Shown here piece by piece: positions 9,342-18,443 of a stretch of DNA of 64,000 bases; position 1 is the stretch's first letter, and each line of letters starts with the position of its first letter. The notes under the pieces are model-generated. The model did no database searches. It was not told the DNA's origin and was given only the letters and a program-made list of their open reading frames with translations. The stretch spans positions 1,364,001-1,428,000 of the forward strand of contig AP017959.1 of NCBI GenBank assembly GCA_002356215.1, read 5' to 3'. A program made the position numbers and the translations under genes. This DNA comes from [Synechococcus] sp. NIES-970. Its GTDB lineage: Bacteria; Cyanobacteriota; Cyanobacteriia; Cyanobacteriales; MRBY01.

Positions 9342-9357
9342 CCGCTGGAAACTTAGC

Positions 9358-9855
9358 TTAGGGTCGCAATTGGGTGACGAGATGGCGCAGTTCCGGCAAA
9401 ATTAGTTTTTCCATCGCTAACTGCACTGCCCCCGTTGAGCCTGGCAGAGAAAATAAAATCATCCCCCGATAGGTGCCGGCCACAGCTCGGGAGGCGATCG
9501 CCCGGGAACCAATTTCCTGATAACTGAGGCTGCGAAAAATTTCCCCAAACCCCGGCAAGGTTTTTTCTAAATGTTTTTCGAGCATGTCATAGGTGTTGTC
9601 CCGGTGGGCGATGCCCGTGCCACCACTGAAGATCAATGCCTCTAAATCAGTATGGGCAAGGATTTCTAAACGCTTGGCGATCGCCTCTGGATTATCTTTA
9701 ATCACTTCATAATCACCGATTTCATGGCCTGCCGCTGTGAGCAGATCTTGGATGCATTGACCACTTTTATCCGTTTCAGGCGATCGCGTATCACTGACGG
9801 TGACCACCCCACAACGAACGACACGGGCAGAAGAATCAGAATGAGGTTGCAGCAT
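9358..9855 (-). CDS. MogA/MoaB family molybdenum cofactor biosynthesis protein
   Basis: A 165-residue protein that in this family adenylylates molybdopterin before molybdate insertion. Visible signatures are RCGVVTVSDTR at the N-terminus, FSGGTGIAHRDNTYDML with the GGTG substrate loop near residue 80, and MILFSLPGSTGAVQLAMEKL near the C-terminus. A TTG lies at 9864; the ATG at 9855 is preferred. The gene is divergent from the flavin reductase, whose likely start at 9915 is about 60 bases away. Sequence alone does not separate MoaB from MogA, so I give no symbol. Confidence 0.88.
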   Translation of the reverse strand: MLQPHSDSSARVVRCGVVTVSDTRSPETDKSGQCIQDLLTAAGHEIGDYEVIKDNPEAIAKRLEILAHTDLEALIFSGGTGIAHRDNTYDMLEKHLEKTLPGFGEIFRSLSYQEIGSRAIASRAVAGTYRGMILFSLPGSTGAVQLAMEKLILPELRHLVTQLRP

Positions 9856-9914
9856 GATCAGCAAAGATGATTAACAATGGGGGAGAATATCAATCCCTAC
9901 AGGAGAAGTCTGCA

Positions 9915-10397
9915 ATGTTAGATGAACAAGCAAAAAAAGCCATGCTCCTCCATATCCCTCACGCATTATATATTTGCGGTGTGCGCGATGGTGACGAAAT
10001 GAACGGCTTTACGGCCAGTTGGGTGATGCAAGGCTCCTTTAAGCCGCCCCTGGTCGTCAACTGTGTCCGGTCAGATTCCGGTTCCCATGCCATGCTCCAG
10101 AAAACCGGCGTCTTTTCCCTCAGCTTCCTGGACGAAACTCAAAAAGACATGGCCGCCAATTTCTTTAAGCCCAAACGCCGCGTCGGAGATAAATTTGAAG
10201 ATGTGGAATTTTACGAAGGGACAGAAACGGGTTGCCCAATTATTAAAGACTCCCTTGGTTATGTCGAATGTAAAGTGGTCGGTGCTGTGGCACAGGGTGA
10301 TCACACTGTTTTTGTCGGTGAAGTGATTGGTGCGGGTGTGCACCGGGAAGGCAAAATCCTTAACCTCGAGAGTACCGGTTGGAGTTATGGCGGCTAA
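9915..10397 (+). CDS. Flavin reductase-like FMN-binding protein
   Basis: A 160-residue protein of the flavin reductase / FMN-binding split-barrel family. Typical elements are MNGFTASWVMQGSFKPPLVVN (the flavin-contact strand and loop, residues about 28-47, given here as GFTASWVMQGSF), FSLSFLDETQ, and a C-terminal HTVFVGEVIGAGV strand. It probably reduces or carries FMN/FAD; the electron partner is unknown. The frame is open from an ATG at 9867, but the ATG at 9915 has AGGAGAAG eight bases upstream, which decides the start. The tautomerase gene follows after 53 bases in the same direction. Confidence 0.85.
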   Translation: MLDEQAKKAMLLHIPHALYICGVRDGDEMNGFTASWVMQGSFKPPLVVNCVRSDSGSHAMLQKTGVFSLSFLDETQKDMAANFFKPKRRVGDKFEDVEFYEGTETGCPIIKDSLGYVECKVVGAVAQGDHTVFVGEVIGAGVHREGKILNLESTGWSYGG

Positions 10398-10450
10398 TTG
10401 AGCCCCTGTTTCTTCTCGACTTTTTGTTCAACAACCTCTGTGAATTTTTT

Positions 10451-10801
10451 ATGCCTCTGATTAAAGTACAAACCTCTCTCCACCCCCAAACCCAAGGGGA
10501 TGTGGAAACCCTCTTACTCACGCTTTCCCGGCAATTGGCGGCGCACCTAGGCAAGCCGGAATCCTATGTGATGACCGCCTTTGAAGCAGGGATTCCCATG
10601 ACCTTTGGAGGCACCATTGATCCAGCCTGCTATGTAGAAATTAAAAGTGTTGGCACCATGGGCGATCGCACCCGCGTGATGAGTGAAGCGTTTTGCAATG
10701 AAATTCACCAGAGCCTTGGGGTCGCAAAAAACCGTATCTACATTGAATTTAACGATGCTCAAGGCCATATGTGGGGCTGGAACGGCTCTACCTTTGGTTA
10801 A
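10451..10801 (+). CDS. MIF-like phenylpyruvate tautomerase family protein
   Basis: A 116-residue member of the macrophage-migration-inhibitory-factor branch of the tautomerase superfamily. After removal of Met, Pro2 (MPLIKVQTS) would be the N-terminal catalytic base. The conserved FGGTIDPACYVEIKSVG and IYIEFNDAQGHMWGWNGSTF segments match MIF, the latter containing the usual NxSTF ending. Family members tautomerise phenylpyruvate-type enols; the physiological role in cyanobacteria is not known. The ATG at 10451 is required to expose Pro. Probably co-transcribed with the flavin reductase gene. Confidence 0.88.
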   Translation: MPLIKVQTSLHPQTQGDVETLLLTLSRQLAAHLGKPESYVMTAFEAGIPMTFGGTIDPACYVEIKSVGTMGDRTRVMSEAFCNEIHQSLGVAKNRIYIEFNDAQGHMWGWNGSTFG

Positions 10802-10982
10802 TCTCAAGCCAATTCATTGCCAAACTGAATCTTACGATCTCCCGCAGCAATGGGCGACAGAGTAGCTCAGACCCTGTGGCACTGAATCGGGGCGATGACC
10901 ACAAAAGTCTAGGTTGAGCAACAGCGAAAAACCCTGACCATACTGTTGCTGGGGAGGGCATCTGCTTGCAGTGGGGCCAAAA

Positions 10983-11020
10983 ATCCCTGTAATAACCCCA
11001 ATTTGGGCCGTTTCAGGGAT
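10983..11020. terminator. Nested hairpin downstream of the tautomerase gene
   Basis: ATCCCTG (10983-10989) pairs with CAGGGAT (11014-11020), and inside it CCCAA (10997-11001) pairs with TTGGG (11003-11007). There is no long T-run, so it may be a weak terminator or a structured element ahead of minC. The rest of the 313-base gap 10802-11114 holds the promoter candidate at 11059 and nothing else I recognise. Confidence 0.4.
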
Positions 11021-11058
11021 GTTAAATACAGCTCAGATCAGCCCTAAAAACAAAAATT

Positions 11059-11088
11059 TTGCCGAAGTCCAGCCCTTACTGTTATAAA
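11059..11088 (+). promoter_or_regulatory. Candidate sigma70-type promoter for minCDE
   Basis: TTGCCG at 11059-11064 and TATAAA at 11083-11088 are separated by 18 bases. A start site would fall near 11095, about 20 bases before the minC ATG at 11115. This is pattern matching only. Confidence 0.4.
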
Positions 11089-11114
11089 TCAGGGGTAAAT
11101 TTTTGAGGGATCCC

Positions 11115-11969
11115 ATGGCTGAGCTCGATGATCATTCTGTGCCAAATCTTGATCCGGCAACGCCAGAAACAGTGGCGCTGAGCGAGAAGCCAAGCATTGA
11201 GCTTCAATTTGGCCTAGAAGATGACCACCTCACCCTGGCGCTACCCACCGTCGAAACCCACGAAATTGATGATTGGGAAGCAGTTTGGGAAGCCCTCCGG
11301 GAACAATTAAGCGCTGCGCAGGGCTTCCCTGTCGTCCAGGTACATTTGTTGGCCCAAGATCAACTGGTGGGAGGGCGGCAACTCCAGGCGCTCGCGGCCT
11401 TGCTAAAGCCCTATGAACTCAAGCTCAAGCGCGTTTATACGAAGCGACGTCAGACGGCGATCGCCGCCGCGACAGCAGGCTATAGCGTTGACCAAGACCC
11501 ACCCAATCAACTGCTGGCAGATGTGCCCCTCAAGCTCAAACCTCTCCAAGTGATCGCCCAGGAGCCGGAGGTTTTATATATTGACCAAACCGTTCGTTCC
11601 GGGGTGGAGATTATTCACCCTGGCTCTGTAATCGTCACAGGGGATGTCAACCCGGGAGGCAGCATTGTTGCCGAGAAAGATATTGTGGTGTGGGGCTGCC
11701 TGCGGGGGACAGCCCACGCGGGGTCGAAGGGCGATCGCACCGGGCGAATTATGGCGCTCCAGATGAATCCAACCCAGTTACGCATTGCCGATGTTGTGGC
11801 CCGGTCTACACCCCAGGCGATCGAACAGCTCAAACCAGAGGTGGCCTATCTTACCGCTGAGGGGATTCGCTTGGCCCCAGCCCTCAAATTTTCAAAAAAT
11901 TACAGCTACCAAGCCGAGCAACAGCACTGGCAGGAGGCCGCAGATCCACTCTTGCCTGTAATATCGTAG
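11115..11969 (+). CDS. minC: Septum site-determining protein MinC
   Basis: A 284-residue inhibitor of FtsZ ring assembly. The N-terminal domain (about residues 15-115) is the FtsZ-interacting part. The C-terminal beta-helix domain shows the typical QTVRSGVEIIHPGSVIVTGD (about 155-175), VNPGGSIVAEKDIVVWGCLRGTAHAG in pieces such as AEKDIVVWG, and GRIMALQMNPTQLRIAD. Cyanobacterial MinC has an extra acidic N-terminus, seen here. The frame opens at 11103, but the ATG at 11115 is the natural start. First gene of minCDE, all on the plus strand with spacers under 80 bases. Confidence 0.93.
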   Translation: MAELDDHSVPNLDPATPETVALSEKPSIELQFGLEDDHLTLALPTVETHEIDDWEAVWEALREQLSAAQGFPVVQVHLLAQDQLVGGRQLQALAALLKPYELKLKRVYTKRRQTAIAAATAGYSVDQDPPNQLLADVPLKLKPLQVIAQEPEVLYIDQTVRSGVEIIHPGSVIVTGDVNPGGSIVAEKDIVVWGCLRGTAHAGSKGDRTGRIMALQMNPTQLRIADVVARSTPQAIEQLKPEVAYLTAEGIRLAPALKFSKNYSYQAEQQHWQEAADPLLPVIS

Positions 11970-12046
11970 CTAGCGGGCTGCCACGACCGTTGGCTATATC
12001 GTAAGCTTATTGAGTTGTTTACCTACTACTACCCACCCAGAAGTCT

Positions 12047-12847
12047 ATGAGTCGCGTTATCGTTATGACCTCCGGAAAAGGAGGCGTCGGCAAAAGCACC
12101 TGTACCGCTAATCTTGGCTCGGCCCTAGTCAAGCTCGGCAAAAAGGTCGCCTTGGTCGATGCGGATTTTGGTCTACGAAACCTGGATTTGCTTTTGGGTT
12201 TAGAGAATCGGGTGGTCTACACTGCTGTGGAAGCGATCGCCGGTGAATGTCGCCTAGAACAGGCCCTGGTGAAAGACAAACGCCAAAACGGCTTAGTGCT
12301 GCTGCCAGCGGCCCAAAACCGCAACAAAGAGGCCGTCACCCCCACCCAGATGAAGCAGCTGATTATGCGTCTGGACAAAGCATTTGACTATATTTTGGTG
12401 GATAGCCCTGCTGGAATTGAGATGGGTTTTCGCAACGCGATCGCCGCCGCCCGGGAAGCACTCATTGTCACCACCCCAGAAGTGGCCGCCGTGCGCGATG
12501 CCGACCGGGTCATCGGTTTACTCGAAGCCTATGGCATTAAGCGCACCCGTTTGATTCTCAACCGTCTCAAACCCGAGATGGTGAAACAAAACGAAATGAT
12601 GAGCGTCGAGGATGTCCTGGAAATTTTGGCAATTCCCCTCATTGGTATTGTGCCTGATGATAAACAGGTGATTATTTCTAGTAACCGGGGGGAACCCTTA
12701 GTGCTGGGAGACAAAGCGAATGATGTCCCTGCTACGGCCTTTATGAACATTGCCCGGCGCCTAGAAGGAGAAAAAGTCCCCCTGTTAGATCTGATGACCA
12801 ATCAGGAAGGTTTTTTGGCGAAGATCCGACGCATTTTTGCGAATTAA
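12047..12847 (+). CDS. minD: Septum site-determining protein MinD
   Basis: A 266-residue ParA/MinD ATPase that recruits MinC to the membrane and is released by MinE. The deviant Walker A motif KGGVGKST is at residues 10-17, followed by LVDADFGLRNLDLLLG, and the Walker B region reads YILVDSPAGIE. The last residues, FLAKIRRIF, form the amphipathic membrane-targeting helix typical of MinD. Start ATG at 12047, stop 78 bases before minE. Confidence 0.96.
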   Translation: MSRVIVMTSGKGGVGKSTCTANLGSALVKLGKKVALVDADFGLRNLDLLLGLENRVVYTAVEAIAGECRLEQALVKDKRQNGLVLLPAAQNRNKEAVTPTQMKQLIMRLDKAFDYILVDSPAGIEMGFRNAIAAAREALIVTTPEVAAVRDADRVIGLLEAYGIKRTRLILNRLKPEMVKQNEMMSVEDVLEILAIPLIGIVPDDKQVIISSNRGEPLVLGDKANDVPATAFMNIARRLEGEKVPLLDLMTNQEGFLAKIRRIFAN

Positions 12848-12925
12848 CGGTTGACTCCAAGGCGATCGCCCCTGGCATCCCCGTCTAAGCTGAAGTTTAT
12901 CCATCCATAATTTTTGTAATGAGCC

Positions 12926-13204
12926 ATGATCCAGGAATTACTTGAAAAGCTGCTCAACTGGCAGACCCCCAAAAGTGGCGACGAAGCCAAAAGACGCCTC
13001 AAGCTGGTGATCGCCCATGACCGGGTGGGCCTCAGTCCCGAAAAGATCGAAGAAATGCGCCAGGAAATCCTCGCTGTTGTGGCGAAATATGTGGAAGTAG
13101 ACCCAGAAGAAATGGAATTCGACCTATCGAGCAATGACCGAATGACGGCACTGGTGGCCAATTTACCCATCCGCCGGGTCCGGGATATCCGTTCCCTAGA
13201 ATAG
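12926..13204 (+). CDS. minE: Cell division topological specificity factor MinE
   Basis: A 92-residue MinE. The amphipathic N-terminal membrane-binding region (IQELLEKLLNW) is followed by AKRRLKLVIAHDRVGLSP, the anti-MinC/MinD helix and strand that stimulates MinD ATPase, and then the topological specificity domain with EILAVVAKYVEVDPEEMEF. Third and last gene of the min operon; length is normal. Confidence 0.95.
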   Translation: MIQELLEKLLNWQTPKSGDEAKRRLKLVIAHDRVGLSPEKIEEMRQEILAVVAKYVEVDPEEMEFDLSSNDRMTALVANLPIRRVRDIRSLE

Positions 13205-13276
13205 TTTTTTGCTCGAAGATCCAGCGATTCTGGCACAATAGGGCAAGCAGTTAGCATCACTTAGGAGTTGTTGGTC

Positions 13277-14281
13277 ATGTTGGCACAAATTTTGGCGATC
13301 GCCGTTGCCCTCGGGAGCGGATTGCTATTTCTGACTGCCTTTATTTTTCCAAAACTCCACCGTCAAGATGATTTCTTCTGGAGTGCTGTCGGTCTTTTTT
13401 ATGCCCTAATCCTTTGGGTTTGTGCAGGGCAGATGGCTGGGGCGATCCTCCTGGGTCAATTAGCCAGTGTGATTCTCCTCGGTTGGTTTGCCTGGGAAAC
13501 CCTACGCTTAAGACAGGCGATCGCCGACCCGACTAAAATTCCAGATCTCGACAAGGTTTCCCTGGTGGCCTACATCAAAGACCGTTTCAAAAAAGCCCCT
13601 GTGGTCTCTACTAAAACAAAAGCGGCCAAAACGGAAACTGCTGCAGAAACTGAGAAACCAGATGATTCTGCTACTGCAACTCCCGAAACTGAGACTCCTA
13701 CAGAAACTGAACCTTCTGTCACCATCACCGAGACGCAAGCAGATCAACCGCCCAGCCCTGTAGCAAGCGATGAGATGCCTGAAGCTAACGCCTCTACTGA
13801 AGTCACTCCCGATGAAGTGGCGATCGTCACCGAAGACGAAGTAACAGCCTCAGCAACCCCAGAGGCAGAAGTTTCCCCAGAACCCCAAACCCCTGACGAT
13901 AAAACTGCTCCTGATAAAACGGACAGCGAAAATATTTCTTCCCCCCCAATCACAGCCCAACCGTCCAAAAAAGGATTCGGCTTCGGTCGCCTGTTTGGCA
14001 AAAAAGCAGCATCACCAAAAACGCCTCAACCAGCTCCCGCCACACCAGAGCCAACAACAGCTGGTGGCGATGCGGATATTGACGCCATTTTTGGGGACGA
14101 AGAAGTATCAGAAACCGCACCCACCTCTGAAGTTAGTGATCCCGCAGAAGTCGTTACAGAGTCATCTGAAACAACGTCCTCTCAAGATTTGGTAGACCCT
14201 GAAACTTCTACTGAAACCTCTTTAGAGTCTGACCCAGAAGCGACCCCTGAGCCAGAGGATTCTCCGAAGGAGACTCCCTAG
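13277..14281 (+). CDS. ycf66: Ycf66 family membrane protein with a long acidic tail
   Basis: A 334-residue protein. Residues 1 to about 85 form the Ycf66 domain with two or three hydrophobic segments (LAQILAIAVALGSGLLFLTA, then the stretch around ALILWVCAGQMAGAILL), a family found in cyanobacteria and some plastids with no known function. From about residue 110 the sequence is Thr/Glu/Pro-rich and of low complexity. It is interrupted by a basic KKGFGFGRLFGKKA patch and probably disordered. AGGAG at 13263-13267 sits nine bases before the ATG at 13277 and decides the start over the in-frame TTG codons at 13268 and 13271. It stands between minE and ispH with the same orientation. Confidence 0.85.
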   Translation: MLAQILAIAVALGSGLLFLTAFIFPKLHRQDDFFWSAVGLFYALILWVCAGQMAGAILLGQLASVILLGWFAWETLRLRQAIADPTKIPDLDKVSLVAYIKDRFKKAPVVSTKTKAAKTETAAETEKPDDSATATPETETPTETEPSVTITETQADQPPSPVASDEMPEANASTEVTPDEVAIVTEDEVTASATPEAEVSPEPQTPDDKTAPDKTDSENISSPPITAQPSKKGFGFGRLFGKKAASPKTPQPAPATPEPTTAGGDADIDAIFGDEEVSETAPTSEVSDPAEVVTESSETTSSQDLVDPETSTETSLESDPEATPEPEDSPKETP

Positions 14282-14351
14282 AGATGCGGGATCACCCCAA
14301 GAATTCGCTATGATCTTTCACTAAAGCTGTACCCTTGATCACCCCCACCCT

Positions 14352-15563
14352 ATGGATACCAAAGCCTTTAAACGTTCCCTGAACCACTCCGAGAATTATC
14401 ATCGCCAAGGATTCGGCCACAAAGAAGAAGTGGCTGGGATGCTCACCACCGAGTACCAGAGCAATCTGATCCAAGAAATTCGTGAAAATAACTACGAATT
14501 GACCAGGGGCGATGTGACCATCTATCTTGCGGAGGCGTTTGGCTTTTGTTGGGGCGTCGAACGGGCAGTGGCGATGGCCTACGAAACTCGGAAGCATTTT
14601 CCGACAGAAAAAATCTGGGTAACCAATGAAATTATCCATAATCCTTCGGTAAATAATCGCCTCAAGGAAATGAATATCCATTTCATCGAACTGGTCAACG
14701 GCGAAAAAGATTTTAGTGATGTGGCTAACGGTGATGTGGTGATTTTGCCGGCCTTTGGGGCAACGGTGCAGGAAATGCAGCTGTTAAGCGATCGCGGCTG
14801 CAAGATTGTGGATACAACTTGCCCTTGGGTGTCGAAGGTGTGGAATTCCGTCGAGAAGCATAAGAAAAAAGATTACACCTCAATTATCCACGGCAAATAT
14901 AAGCACGAAGAAACCGTCGCCACTAGCTCTTTTGCGGGAACTTACCTGATTCTGCTCAACCTCACCGAAGCGGAATATGTGCGGAACTATATTTTGCACG
15001 GGGGCGATCGCCAAGCATTTCTCGACAAATTCAAAAATGCCTATTCCGAGGGGTTTGATCCCGACAAAGACTTAGACCGGGTGGGCGTGGCAAACCAAAC
15101 GACCATGCTCAAGAGCGAGACGGAACAGATGGGCAAGCTCTTTGAACAGACGATGCTCGAAAAATTTGGTCCCACGGAAATCAATGATCACTTTATGAGC
15201 TTCAATACGATCTGCGATGCCACCCAAGAGCGTCAGGATGCGATGTTTGATCTGGTGGAAAAAGATTTGGATCTGATGATCGTCATCGGCGGGTTCAACT
15301 CCTCCAACACCACCCACCTCCAGGAAATTGCGGTCGAACGAAATATTCCTTCTTACCACATCGATTGTGGCGATCGCCTGTTGGCAGGCAATGTTATCGA
15401 ACATAAGCCCCTTGATGGTGAAATCACGACCCAGGCCGCTTGGCTCCCTAAGGGCAAGCTAAAAATCGGTGTTACCTCCGGCGCTTCTACCCCCGATAAA
15501 GTCGTAGAAGAAGTCATTGCAAAAATCTTTGCGGAGAAAGCCCAACCCGTCGCCCTCGTCTAG
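14352..15563 (+). CDS. ispH: 4-hydroxy-3-methylbut-2-enyl diphosphate reductase
   Basis: A 403-residue IspH (LytB), the last enzyme of the MEP isoprenoid pathway, making IPP and DMAPP with a 4Fe-4S cluster. The three cluster cysteines are visible in [20 protein letters not shown] and [11 protein letters not shown]. The proton-relay EEVIAKIF end and the [10 protein letters not shown] substrate segment are also present. The length, with an N-terminal extension and an internal insertion, is that of the cyanobacterial/plant class, not the 310-residue E. coli form. A strong bidirectional terminator follows at 15580. Confidence 0.95.
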   Translation: MDTKAFKRSLNHSENYHRQGFGHKEEVAGMLTTEYQSNLIQEIRENNYELTRGDVTIYLAEAFGFCWGVERAVAMAYETRKHFPTEKIWVTNEIIHNPSVNNRLKEMNIHFIELVNGEKDFSDVANGDVVILPAFGATVQEMQLLSDRGCKIVDTTCPWVSKVWNSVEKHKKKDYTSIIHGKYKHEETVATSSFAGTYLILLNLTEAEYVRNYILHGGDRQAFLDKFKNAYSEGFDPDKDLDRVGVANQTTMLKSETEQMGKLFEQTMLEKFGPTEINDHFMSFNTICDATQERQDAMFDLVEKDLDLMIVIGGFNSSNTTHLQEIAVERNIPSYHIDCGDRLLAGNVIEHKPLDGEITTQAAWLPKGKLKIGVTSGASTPDKVVEEVIAKIFAEKAQPVALV

Positions 15564-15579
15564 TTCAGGCCAGGCTCCC

Positions 15580-15614
15580 AAAACCCCCGATTTCTCCAAG
15601 AAGTCGGGGGTTTT
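15580..15614. terminator. Bidirectional terminator between ispH and the chorismate lyase gene
   Basis: AAAACCCCCGA (15580-15590) pairs perfectly with TCGGGGGTTTT (15604-15614), followed by ATTTTA. The A-rich left flank gives a T-run on the other strand, so it can stop both convergent genes. Confidence 0.85.
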
Positions 15615-15637
15615 ATTTTAAAGCGGAAGCTTTTTTA

Positions 15638-16258
15638 TTAATCGGCAGTACGTTGGGTCTCCCCCAAATATTTCCGCAAATAGGGCGAAAAAACCTCATA
15701 AATCAGCGTTAATGGCTTGCCATCATGCCAAAACAAATAATGTCTACCCCAGAAAGGCCCGTCCTCCTGAAATGCCTGATCTAAAATAGGCGATCGCCCG
15801 TAATAAATCCCCTGAATATCCCGATAAAGCTCCGTATGTAGCCGTGATAAACTCTCCCAAATTGGTAAACTGCGATTTTGTAGATACTCATCTACATGGT
15901 TCGCATCCCACCAAGAAGTCGCATAGGCTAACCGTTGCCCAGAAGCCGTTCTCAGCCAAACCTGCCGCCGTAAATGGGGCGTAGGAATCGCAGAAATCAG
16001 GCTCGGTGCCCCGTCATTACCACTGCCAATGGGAGACATATCAATCACATCGACTTCAATCTTTTCTCGCGTCAACAAACCCAGGTGCCGCGTTGGTGAC
16101 CCATCCCCCAAAAGCAAAATTTGCCAGGCCGGAGCCAACTGTCCATGGGGTAAGCCGGCCTGTACCTCAGCCGCTCCCCCCTGCCAAATCGGTTCAAGAC
16201 AGTGCCATTGGCGTTCCTTAGAGGTTGCGAGAAACGGAGAATTCAGTGCTAGAGTCAA
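15638..16258 (-). CDS. Chorismate lyase family protein (4-hydroxybenzoate synthesis)
   Basis: A 206-residue protein of the cyanobacterial chorismate lyase / DUF98 (Ycf21-like) family, which splits chorismate into pyruvate and 4-hydroxybenzoate, the head-group precursor of plastoquinone in cyanobacteria. Matching segments are WQILLLGDGSPTRHLGLLT, RQVWLRTASGQRLAYATSWW, and the C-terminal ILDQAFQEDGPFWGRHYLFW, ending in YEVFSPYLRKYLG. The only possible start is the TTG at 16258, because an in-frame stop lies three codons upstream (16265-16267) and the next Met is at residue 74. It is the convergent partner of ispH, so two quinone/isoprenoid genes face each other. Confidence 0.8.
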   Translation of the reverse strand: MTLALNSPFLATSKERQWHCLEPIWQGGAAEVQAGLPHGQLAPAWQILLLGDGSPTRHLGLLTREKIEVDVIDMSPIGSGNDGAPSLISAIPTPHLRRQVWLRTASGQRLAYATSWWDANHVDEYLQNRSLPIWESLSRLHTELYRDIQGIYYGRSPILDQAFQEDGPFWGRHYLFWHDGKPLTLIYEVFSPYLRKYLGETQRTAD

Positions 16259-16437
16259 GATTCTTCACAAAACTTCAACTCAATTGATCATAAACAATTC
16301 TTGGCAACCCTGCCTGAAATTCATTGATCGCTCAACCTGAGCGTTGACCCGAAAATTGACATCCCCTGAGGCTTATGTTTTGATTGTATATTGGCTCTGT
16401 TATTTTTATTTCTATAGAAGTTTTTCAACTAAAACAA

Positions 16438-16686
16438 ATGGTAAAGCTCCGTCTAAAGCGTTTCGGTAAAAAAAGAGAAGTAAGCTACCGTCTTGTTGCG
16501 GCCCAAAGCACTAGCCGCCGCGATGGTCGTCCCTTAGAAGAACTCGGTTTTTACAACCCCCGTACCGATGAAACCCGCCTCAATGTTCCTGCCATTGTGA
16601 AGCGCCTCAAGGAAGGGGCTCAACCGACGGAAACCGTCCGTAACCTTTTGGAAAAAGCAAAAGTATTCGACCAAGTTAATGCCTAA
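16438..16686 (+). CDS. rpsP: 30S ribosomal protein S16
   Basis: An 82-residue S16, starting [20 protein letters not shown] and containing [15 protein letters not shown], both diagnostic. A longer open frame begins at 16384, but the ATG at 16438 gives the universal N-terminus. The stop overlaps the KH-protein start by eight bases, so the two are translationally coupled, the classic rpsP-khpA arrangement. Confidence 0.97.
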   Translation: MVKLRLKRFGKKREVSYRLVAAQSTSRRDGRPLEELGFYNPRTDETRLNVPAIVKRLKEGAQPTETVRNLLEKAKVFDQVNA

Positions 16687-17110
16687 TTTAGACAATCTGT
16701 CTAGCGCGCCTCATTCAGGGAGCACAAGCTACGTTCAGTTAATCAAGTTTCTTTTGGAGCCGCTCCTCGATCAACCGGAGTCCCTTTCGGTCGACTGTGA
16801 GCAGCTCCCCAACAGCAATCGAGTTTGGCTGCGAGTTGCTTTTGACCAGGAAGATAAAGGCAAAGTTTTTGGTCGGGGTGGCCGCAATTTACGGGCCATC
16901 GAGACGATCCTAAGGGGATCTACTCCTAGCACTGACCAAAAGATCTACTTGGATGTTTATGGTAGCCATGACCACAGTGCCGGTGTAGGTGACCGTCCTG
17001 GGGGATCTGCCAACCAGCGTCGGGGAGATAGTCGCCGCAGTCAGCCGCCCCGCCGTTCTCGCACCCCAAAGCCGAGTCCTCAGCTCCGGGGGCCTAACGG
17101 CAACCCATAG
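16679..17110 (+). CDS. KH domain RNA-binding protein (KhpA type)
   Basis: A 143-residue protein with a type II KH domain in residues about 18-100; the GxxG loop is GRGGRN in [18 protein letters not shown]. The C-terminal 45 residues are Arg/Pro/Gly-rich ([17 protein letters not shown]), likely disordered and RNA-contacting, and longer than in KhpA of Gram-positive bacteria. In those bacteria KhpA pairs with KhpB/Jag. It overlaps rpsP and ends before a hairpin terminator at 17155. Confidence 0.85.
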   Translation: MPNLDNLSSAPHSGSTSYVQLIKFLLEPLLDQPESLSVDCEQLPNSNRVWLRVAFDQEDKGKVFGRGGRNLRAIETILRGSTPSTDQKIYLDVYGSHDHSAGVGDRPGGSANQRRGDSRRSQPPRRSRTPKPSPQLRGPNGNP

Positions 17111-17154
17111 ACTTAGGTAGTTCGTAGTACGTCATCGACAAAAATATTCGGAAC

Positions 17155-17189
17155 GACCCCTGGCGATCGCCTGATGTGGGGTCTTTTTT
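17155..17189 (+). terminator. Terminator of rpsP-KH operon
   Basis: GACCCC (17155-17160) pairs with GGGGTC (17178-17183), and a HIP1 palindrome GGCGATCGCC lies inside the loop and can form a second stem. A T6 run follows at 17184-17189. Confidence 0.75.
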
Positions 17190-17216
17190 ATGGGATTATT
17201 GTTGCTCTTTCGATGT

Positions 17217-18158
17217 CTAGCCTTCTTCGACGCGGTAGCCCAACTCAGCGAGGTGACTGCGAGATTGACGCCATTTGGGTTGAACTTTGACAAACAACTC
17301 CAGATAAACTTTACCTGCAATTAGTTTTTGGATTTGCTGACGGGCGGCGGTGCCAACGGTTTTGAGCATGGCCCCTTTTTTCCCAATGATGATTCCTTTT
17401 TGGGAGCTGCGTTCGACATTGATCGCGGCTTTGACTTCAGTGATTTCTTCCCCTTCGTTGACTTGTTCGATGGCGATCGCCACGGAATGGGGAATCTCTT
17501 GGCGAGTATGAATCAAGATCTGTTCACGAATGAGTTCCGCCATGATGAAGCGTTCTGGCTGATCGGTGACCAGATCAGGAGGGTAATAGTAAGGGCCAGG
17601 GTCTAAGGCATTGATGAGCTTAGTCTGGAGATCCCCGAGGTGATCGCCTGCGAGGGCTGAAAATTCCTGGAGCTGCCAGTGGTTTTGTTGGGCCAGCTCC
17701 TGATAAGAGGCTAAAATCTCTGGCTTGTGTTCAGGGCGTTGGTCGATTTTATTGACCCCAAGGATCACCTTTGCTTCGGTTTTTACCAAAAAATCGGCAA
17801 TGAATTGATCGCCTCTCCCCAAAGGAACAGACCCATCCACAATAAAAACCACAAGATCAACGGCTGCCACTGCACTACGGGCGTTTTTGACTAAAATTTT
17901 GCCCAGTTCATGGTGAGGCTTATGGATACCGGGGGTATCTACAAAAATAATTTGTGCAGCTTCTGTGGTGAAGATTCCCCGCAATCGATTGCGGGTTGTT
18001 TGGGCCACAGGGGAAGTGATCGCAATTTTTTGACCGATCAATTGATTCATCAGCGTAGATTTACCGACATTCGGGCGACCAATCAGGGCAACAAAGCCAG
18101 ATTTAAAGTCAGCTGGCGCAATGGGAATCGTCGGTTGGAGATCAAATTCTAAGGTCAT
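17217..18158 (-). CDS. era: GTPase Era
   Basis: A 313-residue Era, which binds the 3' end of 16S rRNA and helps 30S maturation. G1 is GRPNVGKST (about residue 27), G3 is DTPGIH, G4 is NKID, and the C-terminal KH domain contains GIIIGKKGAMLKTVG with the GxxG loop. Length is normal. Convergent with the rpsP-KH operon, a ribosome-related neighbourhood. Start ATG at 18158. The 285-base gap to the M16 protease holds no recognisable gene. Confidence 0.95.
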   Translation of the reverse strand: MTLEFDLQPTIPIAPADFKSGFVALIGRPNVGKSTLMNQLIGQKIAITSPVAQTTRNRLRGIFTTEAAQIIFVDTPGIHKPHHELGKILVKNARSAVAAVDLVVFIVDGSVPLGRGDQFIADFLVKTEAKVILGVNKIDQRPEHKPEILASYQELAQQNHWQLQEFSALAGDHLGDLQTKLINALDPGPYYYPPDLVTDQPERFIMAELIREQILIHTRQEIPHSVAIAIEQVNEGEEITEVKAAINVERSSQKGIIIGKKGAMLKTVGTAARQQIQKLIAGKVYLELFVKVQPKWRQSRSHLAELGYRVEEG

Positions 18159-18443
18159 GGAACTGCGAAAAGGGGCTTATGTTTATCTTACTGGCTGCAG
18201 GCCTTGCCAGAAACGTCGCCAGTATATCTTCATGTCTTCAATCAAAATCAGCTCCGCCCATGAACGAGGGCACAAATTCGGCGGAGTAATCTGCAGTGCG
18301 CTCAGGATCTAAAACCGCACCTTTTGACAGCTGATACAAAGCAAAAGTCCACCAACTTCCTCCCCTTAGCCTATTACCAAGACCTGGGGGTCAACATTGC
18401 GTTAAAGTAAAAGCACAAAATTGAACTTGTCACGATTCGCTAC

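Noticed and set aside
18121-18312. 63-codon frame overlapping the start of era
   Set aside because: Mostly antisense to era and its leader; no support.
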